Positions 1 to 7,949 of a stretch of DNA of 64,000 bases are shown here, in pieces (the stretch's first letter is position 1; every line of letters starts with the position of its first letter). The notes under the pieces were generated by a model. That model saw nothing but the letters and a program-made list of their open reading frames with translations, had not been told where the DNA came from and did no database searches. Made by a program: the position numbers and the translations under genes. This DNA is from WTFY01 sp965214675 (lineage in GTDB: Bacteria > Pseudomonadota > Gammaproteobacteria > UBA4575). Location: the NCBI GenBank assembly GCA_965214675.1, contig OZ243969.1:1612001-1676000 (forward strand), read 5' to 3'.

Positions 1-217
1 CAGTATCATTGGAAGGGTTAGGGTACGAAAATTGATATTCATCGCAGACAAGCTTGTACTTACCCTCTTTATATTCCTGGGTGTTTATAAAGTCATTTTC
101 TGATAGTGAGAGAATGCATTTCTTGACCTCTTCGAAATTATAACCAAGAGTAAGCGCATCCTTTTGGGCGTTCCCATAGCGTATCTTTATGGGACAGGCT
201 GGCTGAGCACATGTCAT
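1..217 (-). CDS. MqsR-like toxin, 3' end beyond left edge
   Basis: An open minus-strand frame runs from an ATG at 217 off the left edge, giving 72 visible residues. An in-frame ATG at 232 is the alternative start; AGGG about 7 nt before 217 favours the shorter one. The middle of the protein (DALTLGYNFEEVKKCILSLS, then ENDF) follows the MqsR pattern of AL..LG.DF....I..LSE.DF. MqsR is a ribosome-independent mRNA interferase neutralised by MqsA. The patch is AT-richer than the pyrF gene beside it, in keeping with horizontal transfer. The N-terminus (MTCAQPACP) is not typical of E. coli MqsR, so the family call rests on one motif. An antitoxin gene, if present, would lie outside the window. Confidence 0.45.
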   Translation of the reverse strand, partial: MTCAQPACPIKIRYGNAQKDALTLGYNFEEVKKCILSLSENDFINTQEYKEGKYKLVCDEYQFSYPNPSNDT

Positions 218-278
218 TACATACCCTGGCATTGCCTTCGCCGTTGGCCCACGATTCAGTAGATTGGGTATTTCAGGA

Positions 279-1013
279 TCAGCCAGCACTTTCCCGTAGG
301 GCGTTTTCGATCTCATCGAGGATGGCACTCGCCGTTCCCGATGGATCCGTGGCAGCGATAACCGGGCGACCGACCACCAGGAGGTCCGCACCATCCAGGA
401 TGGCCTGGTAGGGTGTGAGCGAGCGCTTGTGTTCATCCACGGAATCGCCTTGCGGGCGGATGCCCGGGGTCACGATCAAAAAGGGTATATCCGGGAAGGC
501 CTCGCGCAACTCCCGCACGGACTTCCCGGAGGCAATCAATCCTTCACAACCGGCATCCAGTGCACTTTTCGCACGCTGGCGAATCCATGCCGATACATCG
601 GATTCCGGACCAGCGCCCGTCTCGGCGAGGTCCGTGCCATCCATGCTGGAGAGCAGGGTCACCATCAGCAGGTAGGGTTTCTCGCCGCGCCGGCCAGCTT
701 TTGCAGCCCGCACCGTGGCCGCACTGCCCTGCAAGGTCAGCAGCTCAAGCCTGCCCGCAAACTCATCCGGCATGTTGTTGAGTGCGGCGCGCACCGTATT
801 GTCGATATCCCCGATCTTGAGATCGAGAAATACGCGCTTGCCCTGGGCCAGCAGGTGCTGGACATAGGCCCATCCCGCACCGATGAACAACTGCCAGCCG
901 ACCTTGTAGTAGCCCACGGTCTCGCCGAGATTCGCCACCAGGGCATCGGCCTCACTGGCGGTATCGACATCGAGGGCGACGATCAGGCGATCACGGGCAC
1001 TGCGTTCAGTCAT
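279..1013 (-). CDS. pyrF: Orotidine 5'-phosphate decarboxylase
   Basis: This enzyme decarboxylates OMP to UMP, the last step of de novo pyrimidine synthesis, in the cytosol. The 244-residue length is normal for bacterial PyrF. The N-terminal beta strand RLIVALDVD and the catalytic charge network DLKIGDID (DxKxxD) at about residues 63-70 are intact. The C-terminal phosphate-gripper region is visible as VTPGIRPQGD and LVVGRPV. It is transcribed away from the OsmC-family gene, with about 190 bp of shared upstream DNA. It stands alone here rather than in an operon; pyrE lies 20 kb away. Confidence 0.95.
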   Translation of the reverse strand: MTERSARDRLIVALDVDTASEADALVANLGETVGYYKVGWQLFIGAGWAYVQHLLAQGKRVFLDLKIGDIDNTVRAALNNMPDEFAGRLELLTLQGSAATVRAAKAGRRGEKPYLLMVTLLSSMDGTDLAETGAGPESDVSAWIRQRAKSALDAGCEGLIASGKSVRELREAFPDIPFLIVTPGIRPQGDSVDEHKRSLTPYQAILDGADLLVVGRPVIAATDPSGTASAILDEIENALRESAG

Positions 1014-1201
1014 GGGGGAAAGGGCCGGGTGCGGGCCTTGCAGCCCGGTAGAGTTGCCGGTACATCATTCATTTTTCCTGCGCCTGATACTATCATAGCC
1101 TCGCACCAAGCACCGAGGCGGCCACACCCGTAACGCGTGTGAAATGACAGGGTTTCTCCGCCAGCTGTCGGAACATTCATGAACCCGGGAGGGTACTGGA
1201 C

Positions 1202-1636
1202 ATGCAGCAACTTCCTCATCACTACACGGCGCGTGCCGAAGGCCAGCCCACCGGAACCCTCACCACCCGGGTAGAGGGCCTTCAGACACTACAGGTCGCC
1301 GCCCCGAAACAGTTTGACGGGCCCGGAGACCAGTGGTCGCCCGAGGATCTGCTGGTGGCCAGCGCCGCCGATTGTCTGATCCTGACCTTCAGGGCCGTGG
1401 CCAGTGCCTCGAAGCTTAACTGGCAGAACCTCGACTGTAAGGCCACGGGTACGCTGGAATCGGTGGAGCGCATCACGCGGTTCACCGAACTGCACCTTAC
1501 GGCCACGCTTGAAATCGGGGCAGGCGAGAGCGCGGAGAAAGCCGAGCGGGTGCTGGTCAAGGCCGAGCAGGCCTGCCTGGTGACCAACTCGCTCAATACG
1601 AAGACCCACCTGCACGTGAACATCACCAGCGGTTGA
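1202..1636 (+). CDS. OsmC/Ohr-family peroxiredoxin-like protein
   Basis: The 144-residue protein has the OsmC/Ohr fold. The first cysteine sits in the central helix (DLLVASAADC) and the second in EQACLVTNSL, matching the two-Cys thiol peroxidase pair that reduces organic or lipid hydroperoxides. The start has a good ribosome-binding site (GGAGGG about 9 nt upstream). It is divergent from pyrF and precedes hemB by under 100 bp in the same direction, so the two may be cotranscribed. Sequence alone does not separate the Ohr, OsmC and YhfA-like subgroups. Confidence 0.8.
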   Translation: MQQLPHHYTARAEGQPTGTLTTRVEGLQTLQVAAPKQFDGPGDQWSPEDLLVASAADCLILTFRAVASASKLNWQNLDCKATGTLESVERITRFTELHLTATLEIGAGESAEKAERVLVKAEQACLVTNSLNTKTHLHVNITSG

Positions 1637-1727
1637 ACCCGATGCGCGTGCAGGGCCCCCAAAGACAGTGCCGCCGAGCTTTGTTACTATCGGCAAAGAC
1701 CGACCATCAGGAGCCTCTCAGCCGCCC

Positions 1728-2723
1728 ATGAACCCCCGCTATCCCAACCTCCGCATGCGCAGGATGCGTGCCGATGCGTTCTCTCGCGACCTGATGCGCG
1801 AGCACCATGTTCACGCGACGGACCTGGTCTGGCCGGTGTTCGTACAGGAAGGCACAGGGCGCGAGGCCGTGCTCTCGATGCCGGGGGTTGAGCGCCTTGG
1901 GATCGATGCCCTGGTGGAAGAGGCCCAAGAGGCCCATGCACTCGGCATTCGCGCACTGGCCGTGTTTCCGGTGGTGGGTGCCGACAGGAAAAGCGAGGCC
2001 GCCGAGGAGGCCTACAACCCCGAAGGCATCGCACAACGTGCGATCACCGCACTCAAGCAGGCCGCACCCGAACTTGGCGTGATCAGTGATGTGGCCCTGG
2101 ACCCGTTCACCTCTCATGGCCAGGACGGGCTGGTCGATGAGACCGGCTATGTCATGAACGATGCCACCGTCAAGGTCCTGGTCGAGCAGGCCCTGTCGCA
2201 TGCACGGGCAGGGGCGGACATCGTCGCCCCCTCGGACATGATGGACGGGCGCATCGGCAGCATCCGCCACAGCCTGGAGGTCAACGGCTTTTACAACACG
2301 AGGATTCTCGCCTATTCGGCCAAATATGCCTCTGCCTTTTACGGACCATTTCGCGATGCCGTGGGCTCTGCGGCCAACCTGGCTGGCGCGGATAAGTTCT
2401 CCTACCAAATGGACCCGGCCAACACCGATGAGGCGCTTCGCGAAGTGGCACTGGATATCGAGGAGGGTGCGGACATCGTCATGGTCAAGCCGGGTCTGCC
2501 CTACCTGGACATCGTTGCCCGCATCAAGCAGGAGTTCGCCATGCCGACCTTCGTCTACCAGGTAAGCGGCGAGTACAGCATGCTCAAGGCCGCCGCGCAA
2601 AACGACTGGCTGGCCGAGCGCCGCTGCGTGATGGAATCGCTGCTTGCCATGAAGCGCGCAGGCGCGGATGCCATCCTGACCTATTTCGCCAAGGAGGTCG
2701 CGCGCTGGCTGACCGAGACCTGA
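1728..2723 (+). CDS. hemB: Porphobilinogen synthase (5-aminolevulinate dehydratase)
   Basis: HemB condenses two 5-aminolevulinate molecules to porphobilinogen in tetrapyrrole synthesis. I place the start at the ATG beginning MNPRYPNLRMRRMR, giving 331 residues as usual; an upstream in-frame start would add 20 unconserved residues. The metal site DPFTSHGQDGLVDETGYV carries acidic residues where zinc-dependent enzymes have a Cys triad, so this is the Mg-type form. The Schiff-base lysine is in VMVKPGLPYLD and the second active-site lysine in AYSAKYASAFYGPFRDA. The 3' end contains the AAGGAGG that probably serves the overlapping downstream gene. Confidence 0.95.
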   Translation: MNPRYPNLRMRRMRADAFSRDLMREHHVHATDLVWPVFVQEGTGREAVLSMPGVERLGIDALVEEAQEAHALGIRALAVFPVVGADRKSEAAEEAYNPEGIAQRAITALKQAAPELGVISDVALDPFTSHGQDGLVDETGYVMNDATVKVLVEQALSHARAGADIVAPSDMMDGRIGSIRHSLEVNGFYNTRILAYSAKYASAFYGPFRDAVGSAANLAGADKFSYQMDPANTDEALREVALDIEEGADIVMVKPGLPYLDIVARIKQEFAMPTFVYQVSGEYSMLKAAAQNDWLAERRCVMESLLAMKRAGADAILTYFAKEVARWLTET

Positions 2724-3268
2724 GCCGGTTTTTCTACTTCGCGTACGGGTCCAACCTGCTGACCCGCAGACTGACTGCACCGGACCGGTGTCCTTCCGCG
2801 AAGTACCATTCCAACGCCTGCGCTGATCATTTTGCCATCGAGTTCTCGAAGATAAGCAGGGACGGCTCCGGCAAGGCCACGTTATGCCCGTCCCATGGAT
2901 CACGCATCCATGGTGTGGTATTCACGATTGAGCATCGTGAGCTTGGAAATCTGGACCGGGCTGAATTCGGTTATCGCCGCGAAGACCGCTTCGAGGTGCG
3001 CCTGGCAGGGACCGGGGATGGCATGCAGGTGAGCACCTACATTGCACAGGATGGGAACAAGGACCCCGGGCTTAAACCGTTTGATTGGTACCTTGCACTG
3101 TGCATTGCAGGTGCCCTGGAGCACAAGCTTCCCGAGGCCGCTATGGACACCTTCAGAAACACAGAGTATTGGACGGATTTGGACGCGAGGCGCCAAACGG
3201 ATGCCCTCAGTATTCTCAGAGCTGCCGGCATTGATGGCATCGGGCAGGTTCTGTATCTCACGCACTGA
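2705..3268 (+). CDS. Gamma-glutamylcyclotransferase-like (AIG2-like) protein, apparent CTG start
   Basis: The frame downstream of hemB encodes a GGCT/AIG2-like protein: FFYFAYGSNL near the N-terminus carries the family's substrate-loop motif (YGSNL), and LDRAEFGYRRE carries the candidate catalytic Glu. No ATG, GTG or TTG precedes the FAYGSNL motif in this frame; the first such codon is a GTG at 2915 that would delete the motif. A CTG at 2705 lies 7 nt after a perfect AAGGAGG (2691-2697), giving 187 residues and a 19 bp overlap with hemB, which suggests translational coupling. Family members act on gamma-glutamyl peptides or amines; the substrate here is unknown. The alternative is a gene that has lost its start. 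Confidence 0.7.
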   Translation: MADRDLSRFFYFAYGSNLLTRRLTAPDRCPSAKYHSNACADHFAIEFSKISRDGSGKATLCPSHGSRIHGVVFTIEHRELGNLDRAEFGYRREDRFEVRLAGTGDGMQVSTYIAQDGNKDPGLKPFDWYLALCIAGALEHKLPEAAMDTFRNTEYWTDLDARRQTDALSILRAAGIDGIGQVLYLTH

Positions 3269-3370
3269 CGTCGCTGACTTGCGCTCAACATAGACTGACG
3301 GGGTTCGCTCCAAGCTTTTCTGCACAGAGACCGTCCTGTGCAGATTTCAAAATGTAAGACTAACATTATT

Positions 3371-3427
3371 AGGCAGTATATAGCCTGTAACATGTTATTA
3401 TTGCATTTAATAGGCTAATTACTGCCT
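3371..3427. promoter_or_regulatory. Paired operator upstream of hipBA-like operon
   Basis: Two 16 bp sites, AGGCAGTATATAGCCT (3371-3386) and AGGCTAATTACTGCCT (3412-3427), are inverted copies of each other at 14 of 16 positions. Each is also a short palindrome with the form AGGC-N8-GCCT. Their centres are 41 bp apart, about four helical turns, and the second ends 12 bp before the HTH gene. HipB of E. coli binds sites of the same architecture (TATCC-N8-GGATA). Autoregulation by the HTH protein or its complex is the likely role. Confidence 0.65.
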
Positions 3428-3439
3428 CTTGATAAGCAT

Positions 3440-3778
3440 ATGAAGACAACACGACAAATTGAAACCGAAATTGGATCTCGCCTGGCGCGATTGCGACTGT
3501 CCCGCAATGTGACCCAGTCCATGCTGGCAAGGGAGGCTGGAATCGGTGTCCGTACCCTGCGCCGTCTCGAGACCGGTGAACCCTCCACCCTGGATACCTT
3601 ACTGCGTGTCGCGCTGGTCCTGAACCTGGACGAGGCCATCCTTGCCGCACTGCCCACAGGTCAAATACGCCCAATCGAGCGCGTCTCGCGGGCCGGATCC
3701 GAGCGTCGTCGCGCAAGCCCGCAGCCCCAGGTTGACAAGGACCCGGCCTGGGCCTGGGGTGACGATCCGAATGACTGA
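3440..3778 (+). CDS. HipB-like XRE-family antitoxin
   Basis: A 112-residue Cro/C1-type HTH protein. The helix-turn-helix spans roughly residues 10-60 (RLARLRLSRNVTQSMLAREA, then RTLRRLETGE), followed by a hydrophilic tail ending in WAWGDDPND. Its 3' end overlaps the hipA-like start by 8 bp (ATGACTGA), the coupled arrangement usual for HipBA. It should bind the paired operator just upstream and hold the kinase toxin inactive. An antitoxin role is inferred from context; the HTH itself is clear. Confidence 0.85.
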   Translation: MKTTRQIETEIGSRLARLRLSRNVTQSMLAREAGIGVRTLRRLETGEPSTLDTLLRVALVLNLDEAILAALPTGQIRPIERVSRAGSERRRASPQPQVDKDPAWAWGDDPND

Positions 3779-5078
3779 CGCAAACGTCCTTCTCTGGGGA
3801 CGACGTATCGGGGCAGTATCCTGGGATGAGGCGCGCGCCCTTGGAGTCTTCCAGTACGACCCCGCTTTCGTCAACGCCGGCATCGAAGTTGCGCCTTTGA
3901 CCATGCCCGCAAGAGAGGCACCCTTTGAATTTCCGGCTCTCAACAAGGAATCCTTCAAGGGGTTGCCGGGAATGCTTGCAGATGCCCTGCCTGACCGGTT
4001 CGGCAACCGGCTCATCGATGTGTGGCTCGCGCAAACCGGCAAGCGCCCAGAGACCTTCAACCCCGTCGACCGGCTCTGCTATATCGGTCGTCGCGGCATC
4101 GGCGCTCTCGAGTTCGAGCCGGTCCTTCGACAGCGGACAAAAGCGAAAAAACTGGAACTCGCCCAATTGGTCGACCTGACCAGCCAAGTGCTTGAGGAAC
4201 GTGCCGATCTGGCCGGTCGACTGGACGGTGAGAATGATGCACAGGACCTTGAAAATCTTCTGAGCGTGGGTACGTCGGCAGGCGGTGCGCGCGCCAAGGC
4301 CGTTCTTTCCTGGCACCCGGAAACCGGCGAGTTTCGCTGCGGACAACTCGACGCCAAGGAGGGCTTCGAGCATTGGCTTTTGAAGTTCGACGGCGTCTCG
4401 AATAACCGGGACAAGGAACTGGCCGACCCGGAAGGTTTCGGGAAAATCGAATACGCCTATGCATGCATGGCACGCGCAGCGGGCATTTCGATGTCACCGT
4501 GCCGGCTTCACCATGAGGGTGGCCGCAGTCACTTCATGACTAAACGGTTCGATCGGAGTGACGACGGGCGCAAGATCCACATGCAGTCACTTGGGGCGTT
4601 GCAGCACTTTGACTTCAATGACCCATCGGCCTATTCCTACGAACAGGCCGTGATGACGATCCGGGAACTGGGACTCGGGATGCCTGCAGTCGAGGAACAG
4701 TTCCGACGGGCAATTTTCAATGTAGTGGCGCGAAACCAGGATGACCATGTAAAGAACCTCTCATTCTTGATGGATCAATCCGGGCAATGGACGCTGTCCC
4801 CGGCTTATGACATCACCTATGCCTATAACCCGGCAGGAAGATGGACCCACGACCACCAGATGAGTCTGGCCGGTCGACGGAATGGCTTTGACCGTGACGA
4901 TATCCTGCAATTCGCTGCCTCCATTGACGTCAAGAGGCGCAGGGCGCTGGAAATACTGGACAAGGTCAGTGCTGCTATCCGGGACTGGAGCAAACACGCC
5001 GAAGCTGCAGGAGTTGCACCTCGCGATATAGTGCGAATCGGGAAGGCCTTCCGGTCGAACCTGATGCCGGGCGGATAG
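3771..5078 (+). CDS. HipA-family serine/threonine kinase toxin
   Basis: HipA proteins are kinases; E. coli HipA phosphorylates glutamyl-tRNA synthetase and induces persistence. The start is the ATG overlapping the antitoxin stop, giving 435 residues; upstream in-frame residues lie inside the antitoxin gene. An N-terminal HipA couple domain contains LPGMLADALPDRFGNRLID. The Gly/Ser-rich nucleotide loop is GTSAGGARAKA. The catalytic motif is NQDDHVKN, and LSPAYDIT forms the metal-binding DFG-equivalent. All kinase residues I can check are present, so the toxin looks intact. The target of this homologue is unknown. Confidence 0.92.
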   Translation: MTDANVLLWGRRIGAVSWDEARALGVFQYDPAFVNAGIEVAPLTMPAREAPFEFPALNKESFKGLPGMLADALPDRFGNRLIDVWLAQTGKRPETFNPVDRLCYIGRRGIGALEFEPVLRQRTKAKKLELAQLVDLTSQVLEERADLAGRLDGENDAQDLENLLSVGTSAGGARAKAVLSWHPETGEFRCGQLDAKEGFEHWLLKFDGVSNNRDKELADPEGFGKIEYAYACMARAAGISMSPCRLHHEGGRSHFMTKRFDRSDDGRKIHMQSLGALQHFDFNDPSAYSYEQAVMTIRELGLGMPAVEEQFRRAIFNVVARNQDDHVKNLSFLMDQSGQWTLSPAYDITYAYNPAGRWTHDHQMSLAGRRNGFDRDDILQFAASIDVKRRRALEILDKVSAAIRDWSKHAEAAGVAPRDIVRIGKAFRSNLMPGG

Positions 5079-5082
5079 AACA

Positions 5083-5134
5083 GGGTACATCTTTTCAACA
5101 CAGTACGGGATACCTGCCTGTACCCGCTCCTTTT
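5083..5134 (+). terminator. Possible hairpin after the hipA-like gene
   Basis: GGGTACA (5083-5089) and TGTACCC (5119-5125) can pair, and a short T-tract (CTCCTTTT) follows. The loop is long, so this is only a weak candidate for an intrinsic terminator of the hipBA-like operon. The rest of the 284 bp gap up to the next gene shows no convincing coding sequence. Confidence 0.3.
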
Positions 5135-5362
5135 ACTGGCCTGCTCCATAAACAGATCGTTAACCTATTTCACGACCTGTGGATGGAACAAATGAGCGAA
5201 GGTGAAGACCCCTCTTGGAAGCTATGCCCGTGAAGCCGCATTGACCAAAGTCGAGCACTGCCTGTTCGGCCAGCGCTCTTTCCAAATGACGTTATCTTCG
5301 AAGGTCCGGCAAAGGGCCTGCGGTGGCGCAGATCCTGACGCTTTCCGGACCCGGACCCCTGG

Positions 5363-6406
5363 TCATACACTCACTCTGGCAATCATCTTTTGAATGTCTT
5401 CTGTGGTGTTAATTGGACAGATAACAACATTTGGGTTTTCCAATTTGAATACACGAAATATCTCATCTGCAAAAGCCTGCCCTATGTATGTAATGCTATT
5501 AAAGTCAAGCACCACTTCCTTAAATTGATCCGCCCGTGAAAGCAAACGTTTGGCCTGCGACCTTGATAGCAATTTTTCACCTTCGTAACGAAGCAGCTGT
5601 AAAACTATGTGAGTTTTAGTGAATCCCCAATTTGCATGTTCAGAAGCGTACTCATCGAACACCTCCTTGATGTCTCGTTTGCTTCTATCCAGGATGCTCA
5701 TAGTGACATATGTTCCGTTAAGCTCTTTCATCTTGGCTTCACGATCAGTTTCGATCAGCCAACCGCCATCATCCGGAACGGAACTTGAAAAGAATAAGCT
5801 TCCTGAAAAAATACTGAATCGATCAAACATTTTGGAGGTAAAGAAAATACCTTCCCCGCTGTGGCTGGTGGCATCAGATGTGAGCTTGCCCTTGAATAAT
5901 TCCAGTAATGCGTGACGAGGATCACGCAAATTGAAGTCATTTTGTATTTTTTTAAAGACTCCAATTCCTGTATCAAGCACTGTAAGTGTTGTTTCCAGTG
6001 CCGTGCGCTCTACTGATAGGCATAAATATTTGGAGCCAGAGTGGGAGATCACATTATTTACCATTTCAGTGAATCCATACTCACAAATATCGAGAATGTT
6101 CTCCTTTAGACCTGTCAATAATGGTTGAATTGACTCGACCCAAATATCATGTTCTGCGGTGTCGCCCGTCACATTCAATGGGAATGTTCGCCCCACAATT
6201 TTGTTTAGCGCGTATGTCCGGCCCCTTGTTTTTCCAGTTGCAGAAATCAAGCCATCCTGCAGCAAACTGTTAAGATGCCTAGATACTGCTTGGCGTGAAA
6301 TACCAAATTTCTGCGCCGTTATTGCTCCGATATCCCTAGGATTATCAGTTACATTACTTAGAATAAATTCGCATAACTCCCTTGTTTTTCGCGCTTTGCC
6401 TCTCAC
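5363..6406 (-). CDS. HTH-GHKL ATPase-DUF4325 protein, AT-rich paralogue
   Basis: The 347-residue protein has three parts. Residues 8-55 form a winged-helix DNA-binding domain (AQKFGISRQAVSRHLNSLL). Residues 95-260 form a GHKL ATPase with the N-box FTEMVNNVISHSG, the DTGIG G1 box and the SHSGEG G2 box. Residues about 265-340 form a STAS-like DUF4325 domain (EVVLDFNSITYIGQAFADEI). The start is GTG, with GAGG 5 nt upstream and the same MRG opening as its paralogue. It is about half identical to the protein at 7950-8984 but far AT-richer. A DNA-binding switch controlled by ATP and a partner is plausible; no ligand is known. Confidence 0.85.
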   Translation of the reverse strand: MRGKARKTRELCEFILSNVTDNPRDIGAITAQKFGISRQAVSRHLNSLLQDGLISATGKTRGRTYALNKIVGRTFPLNVTGDTAEHDIWVESIQPLLTGLKENILDICEYGFTEMVNNVISHSGSKYLCLSVERTALETTLTVLDTGIGVFKKIQNDFNLRDPRHALLELFKGKLTSDATSHSGEGIFFTSKMFDRFSIFSGSLFFSSSVPDDGGWLIETDREAKMKELNGTYVTMSILDRSKRDIKEVFDEYASEHANWGFTKTHIVLQLLRYEGEKLLSRSQAKRLLSRADQFKEVVLDFNSITYIGQAFADEIFRVFKLENPNVVICPINTTEDIQKMIARVSV

Positions 6407-6451
6407 AGTAGCCTCTATTTGAAATATCAGGTGAAATTATATACAACATAT

Positions 6452-6489
6452 TTTACATATATTGTAAATATATAGACATATTATGTCAA
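6452..6489 (-). promoter_or_regulatory. Sigma70-type promoter embedded in two palindromes
   Basis: On the minus strand a perfect -35 TTGACA (6489-6484) lies 17 bp from a -10 TACAAT (6466-6461), about 55 bp upstream of the GTG of the AT-rich HTH-GHKL gene. The -35 overlaps the palindrome GACATATTATGTC (6475-6487) and the -10 overlaps TTTACATATATTGTAAA (6452-6468). Operators on both promoter elements suggest tight repression, most simply by the gene's own winged-helix domain. Confidence 0.7.
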
Positions 6490-6723
6490 CATTTGCTCGA
6501 AGGAGCTTCAGGGGAGTTGATTAGGCAAATTCTTCAAGGGTAACAAAAAGGCCCAGGGCATCTAAGTAGTAGATGCAGTCGCTCATGACAATCCTCCGAT
6601 CAACAGGCTTGTTAAATGGTTCTTCAGGAAACACCGGAAAGCCTCCTCGGTGCAGAAACGGCTGGCACTTGGAGGCTAGGTACTACCTTATCCCGAATGA
6701 TCTAAGGCCGGGCATATCGCTGG
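6490..6723. other. Intergenic region without recognised gene
   Basis: Between the promoter of the AT-rich regulator and the MetX-like stop codon I see no supported coding sequence. Short GCCTCC and GGAGGC arms near 6643-6678 could form a hairpin, but no T-tract follows. This may be debris from whatever brought in the AT-rich gene. Confidence 0.4.
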
Positions 6724-7767
6724 TCAGTCGGTCTGAAGCAGTTCACCCAGGTACCCGTTGATCTGGTCGAAATCTCCCTCGAGAATACCCAGCATGCCGA
6801 AATGCCCGGCCAGGGTGGGCACTTCCTTGAGTTCGCTGTTCGGAATCATCTGCTGCTCGGCCTGGCAATCGCACAACGGGATAAACATGTCGTTCGAAAA
6901 TGCAATCACGAACACCTTGGCCTTGATGGCGGCCAGGGTGTCTTCCAGGCTTTTCCCTGAAAAGGCCCCCACGTCCCCGCGTTTCCACTTCGAGGCCATG
7001 CACAACAGGTTGTTGGGATCCATGGGCTTGAACCAGGCTTCCCAGAAACCCGTCAGGTAGTTCTCCAGCGAATCAATGCCAAGCGCCTCCCATTTTTTCT
7101 GACGGTAGAACTCGGTGCAGTTTCCCATCAGGGCAAACACGTGGGCCATGCGCTTGAGGCCCAAGTCCACGCCATGTGCATCGGAGTAGCGCCCGCCGTC
7201 CCAGTCCGGGTCCGATTTCAGGGCCTCGCTGAACACATCCACGTACAGGGAATCATGCGGAGTGGTCCTGGCCGTACCGCCGATCGGGGCGGCGCGCTTG
7301 ACCATGTCCGGATAACGCACGCACCACTCGTAGGTCTGCTGCGCGCCCATCGACCAGCCGAGCACCAGCTCGATGCTTTTCACGCCGAACTTCTCGGTCA
7401 GCAGCTGGTGTTGTGCGCGCACGTCATCGCCGATGGAGATGTCGGGGAAGTCCGCGCCGTTGTGCGGGGCCGGTGCATTGTGTGGGGATGTCGACAGGCC
7501 GCTGCCAATCTGGTTAGGCACGATGATGAAATATTTTGCCGGGTCCAGCGCCTTGCCCTCGCCGATATACGACTCCATGGCCTTGTTGGTACCGGAAAAC
7601 ATGACGGTGAACACGACCGCGTTGGTCTTGTCTTCATTGAGTTCGCCAAAACTCGCGTAGGCCAGCTGGCAGTCGGGCAGCGTTTCGCCGGACTCAAGAC
7701 TGAAATCGCCGAGCTCGTACATTGAATACGGGCCGTGATTTTCCTGGGAATAATATTCGTTTTCCAT
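6724..7767 (-). CDS. Alpha/beta hydrolase of the homoserine O-acetyltransferase (MetX)-like family
   Basis: I start it at the ATG of MENEYYSQENHGPY, which has GAGGAGG 6 nt upstream; this gives 347 residues. The nucleophile elbow is GWSMGAQQ, the catalytic Asp is in AFSNDMFIP and the His in LAGHFGMLG, so the triad is complete. True MetX enzymes have a GGSMGG-like elbow and an oxyanion pattern not seen here, so the reaction may be another acyl transfer or hydrolysis. It sits between two paralogous HTH-GHKL-DUF4325 genes on the same strand, which makes regulation by one or both likely but unproven. Confidence 0.75.
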   Translation of the reverse strand: MENEYYSQENHGPYSMYELGDFSLESGETLPDCQLAYASFGELNEDKTNAVVFTVMFSGTNKAMESYIGEGKALDPAKYFIIVPNQIGSGLSTSPHNAPAPHNGADFPDISIGDDVRAQHQLLTEKFGVKSIELVLGWSMGAQQTYEWCVRYPDMVKRAAPIGGTARTTPHDSLYVDVFSEALKSDPDWDGGRYSDAHGVDLGLKRMAHVFALMGNCTEFYRQKKWEALGIDSLENYLTGFWEAWFKPMDPNNLLCMASKWKRGDVGAFSGKSLEDTLAAIKAKVFVIAFSNDMFIPLCDCQAEQQMIPNSELKEVPTLAGHFGMLGILEGDFDQINGYLGELLQTD

Positions 7768-7949
7768 TCGCGCCTCCTCGCTCAAGCGTCGATGTATTGT
7801 AATTATTTTAAGACGACCACCGGCAGCTTCGGCCAAGCGGCACTCAGCAAAAAGATGATTCTACCACTGGCACTGGCATCGCTTGCAAATTGAGACCGGC
7901 TTGGCAGTACCAGATGGCGTGGCGTTGACTCCCGCACGACTGCCCGGGG

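Noticed and set aside
5170..5370. Small open frames after the hipA-like gene
   Set aside because: Neither strand gives a recognisable protein, and no start with a good ribosome-binding site was seen.
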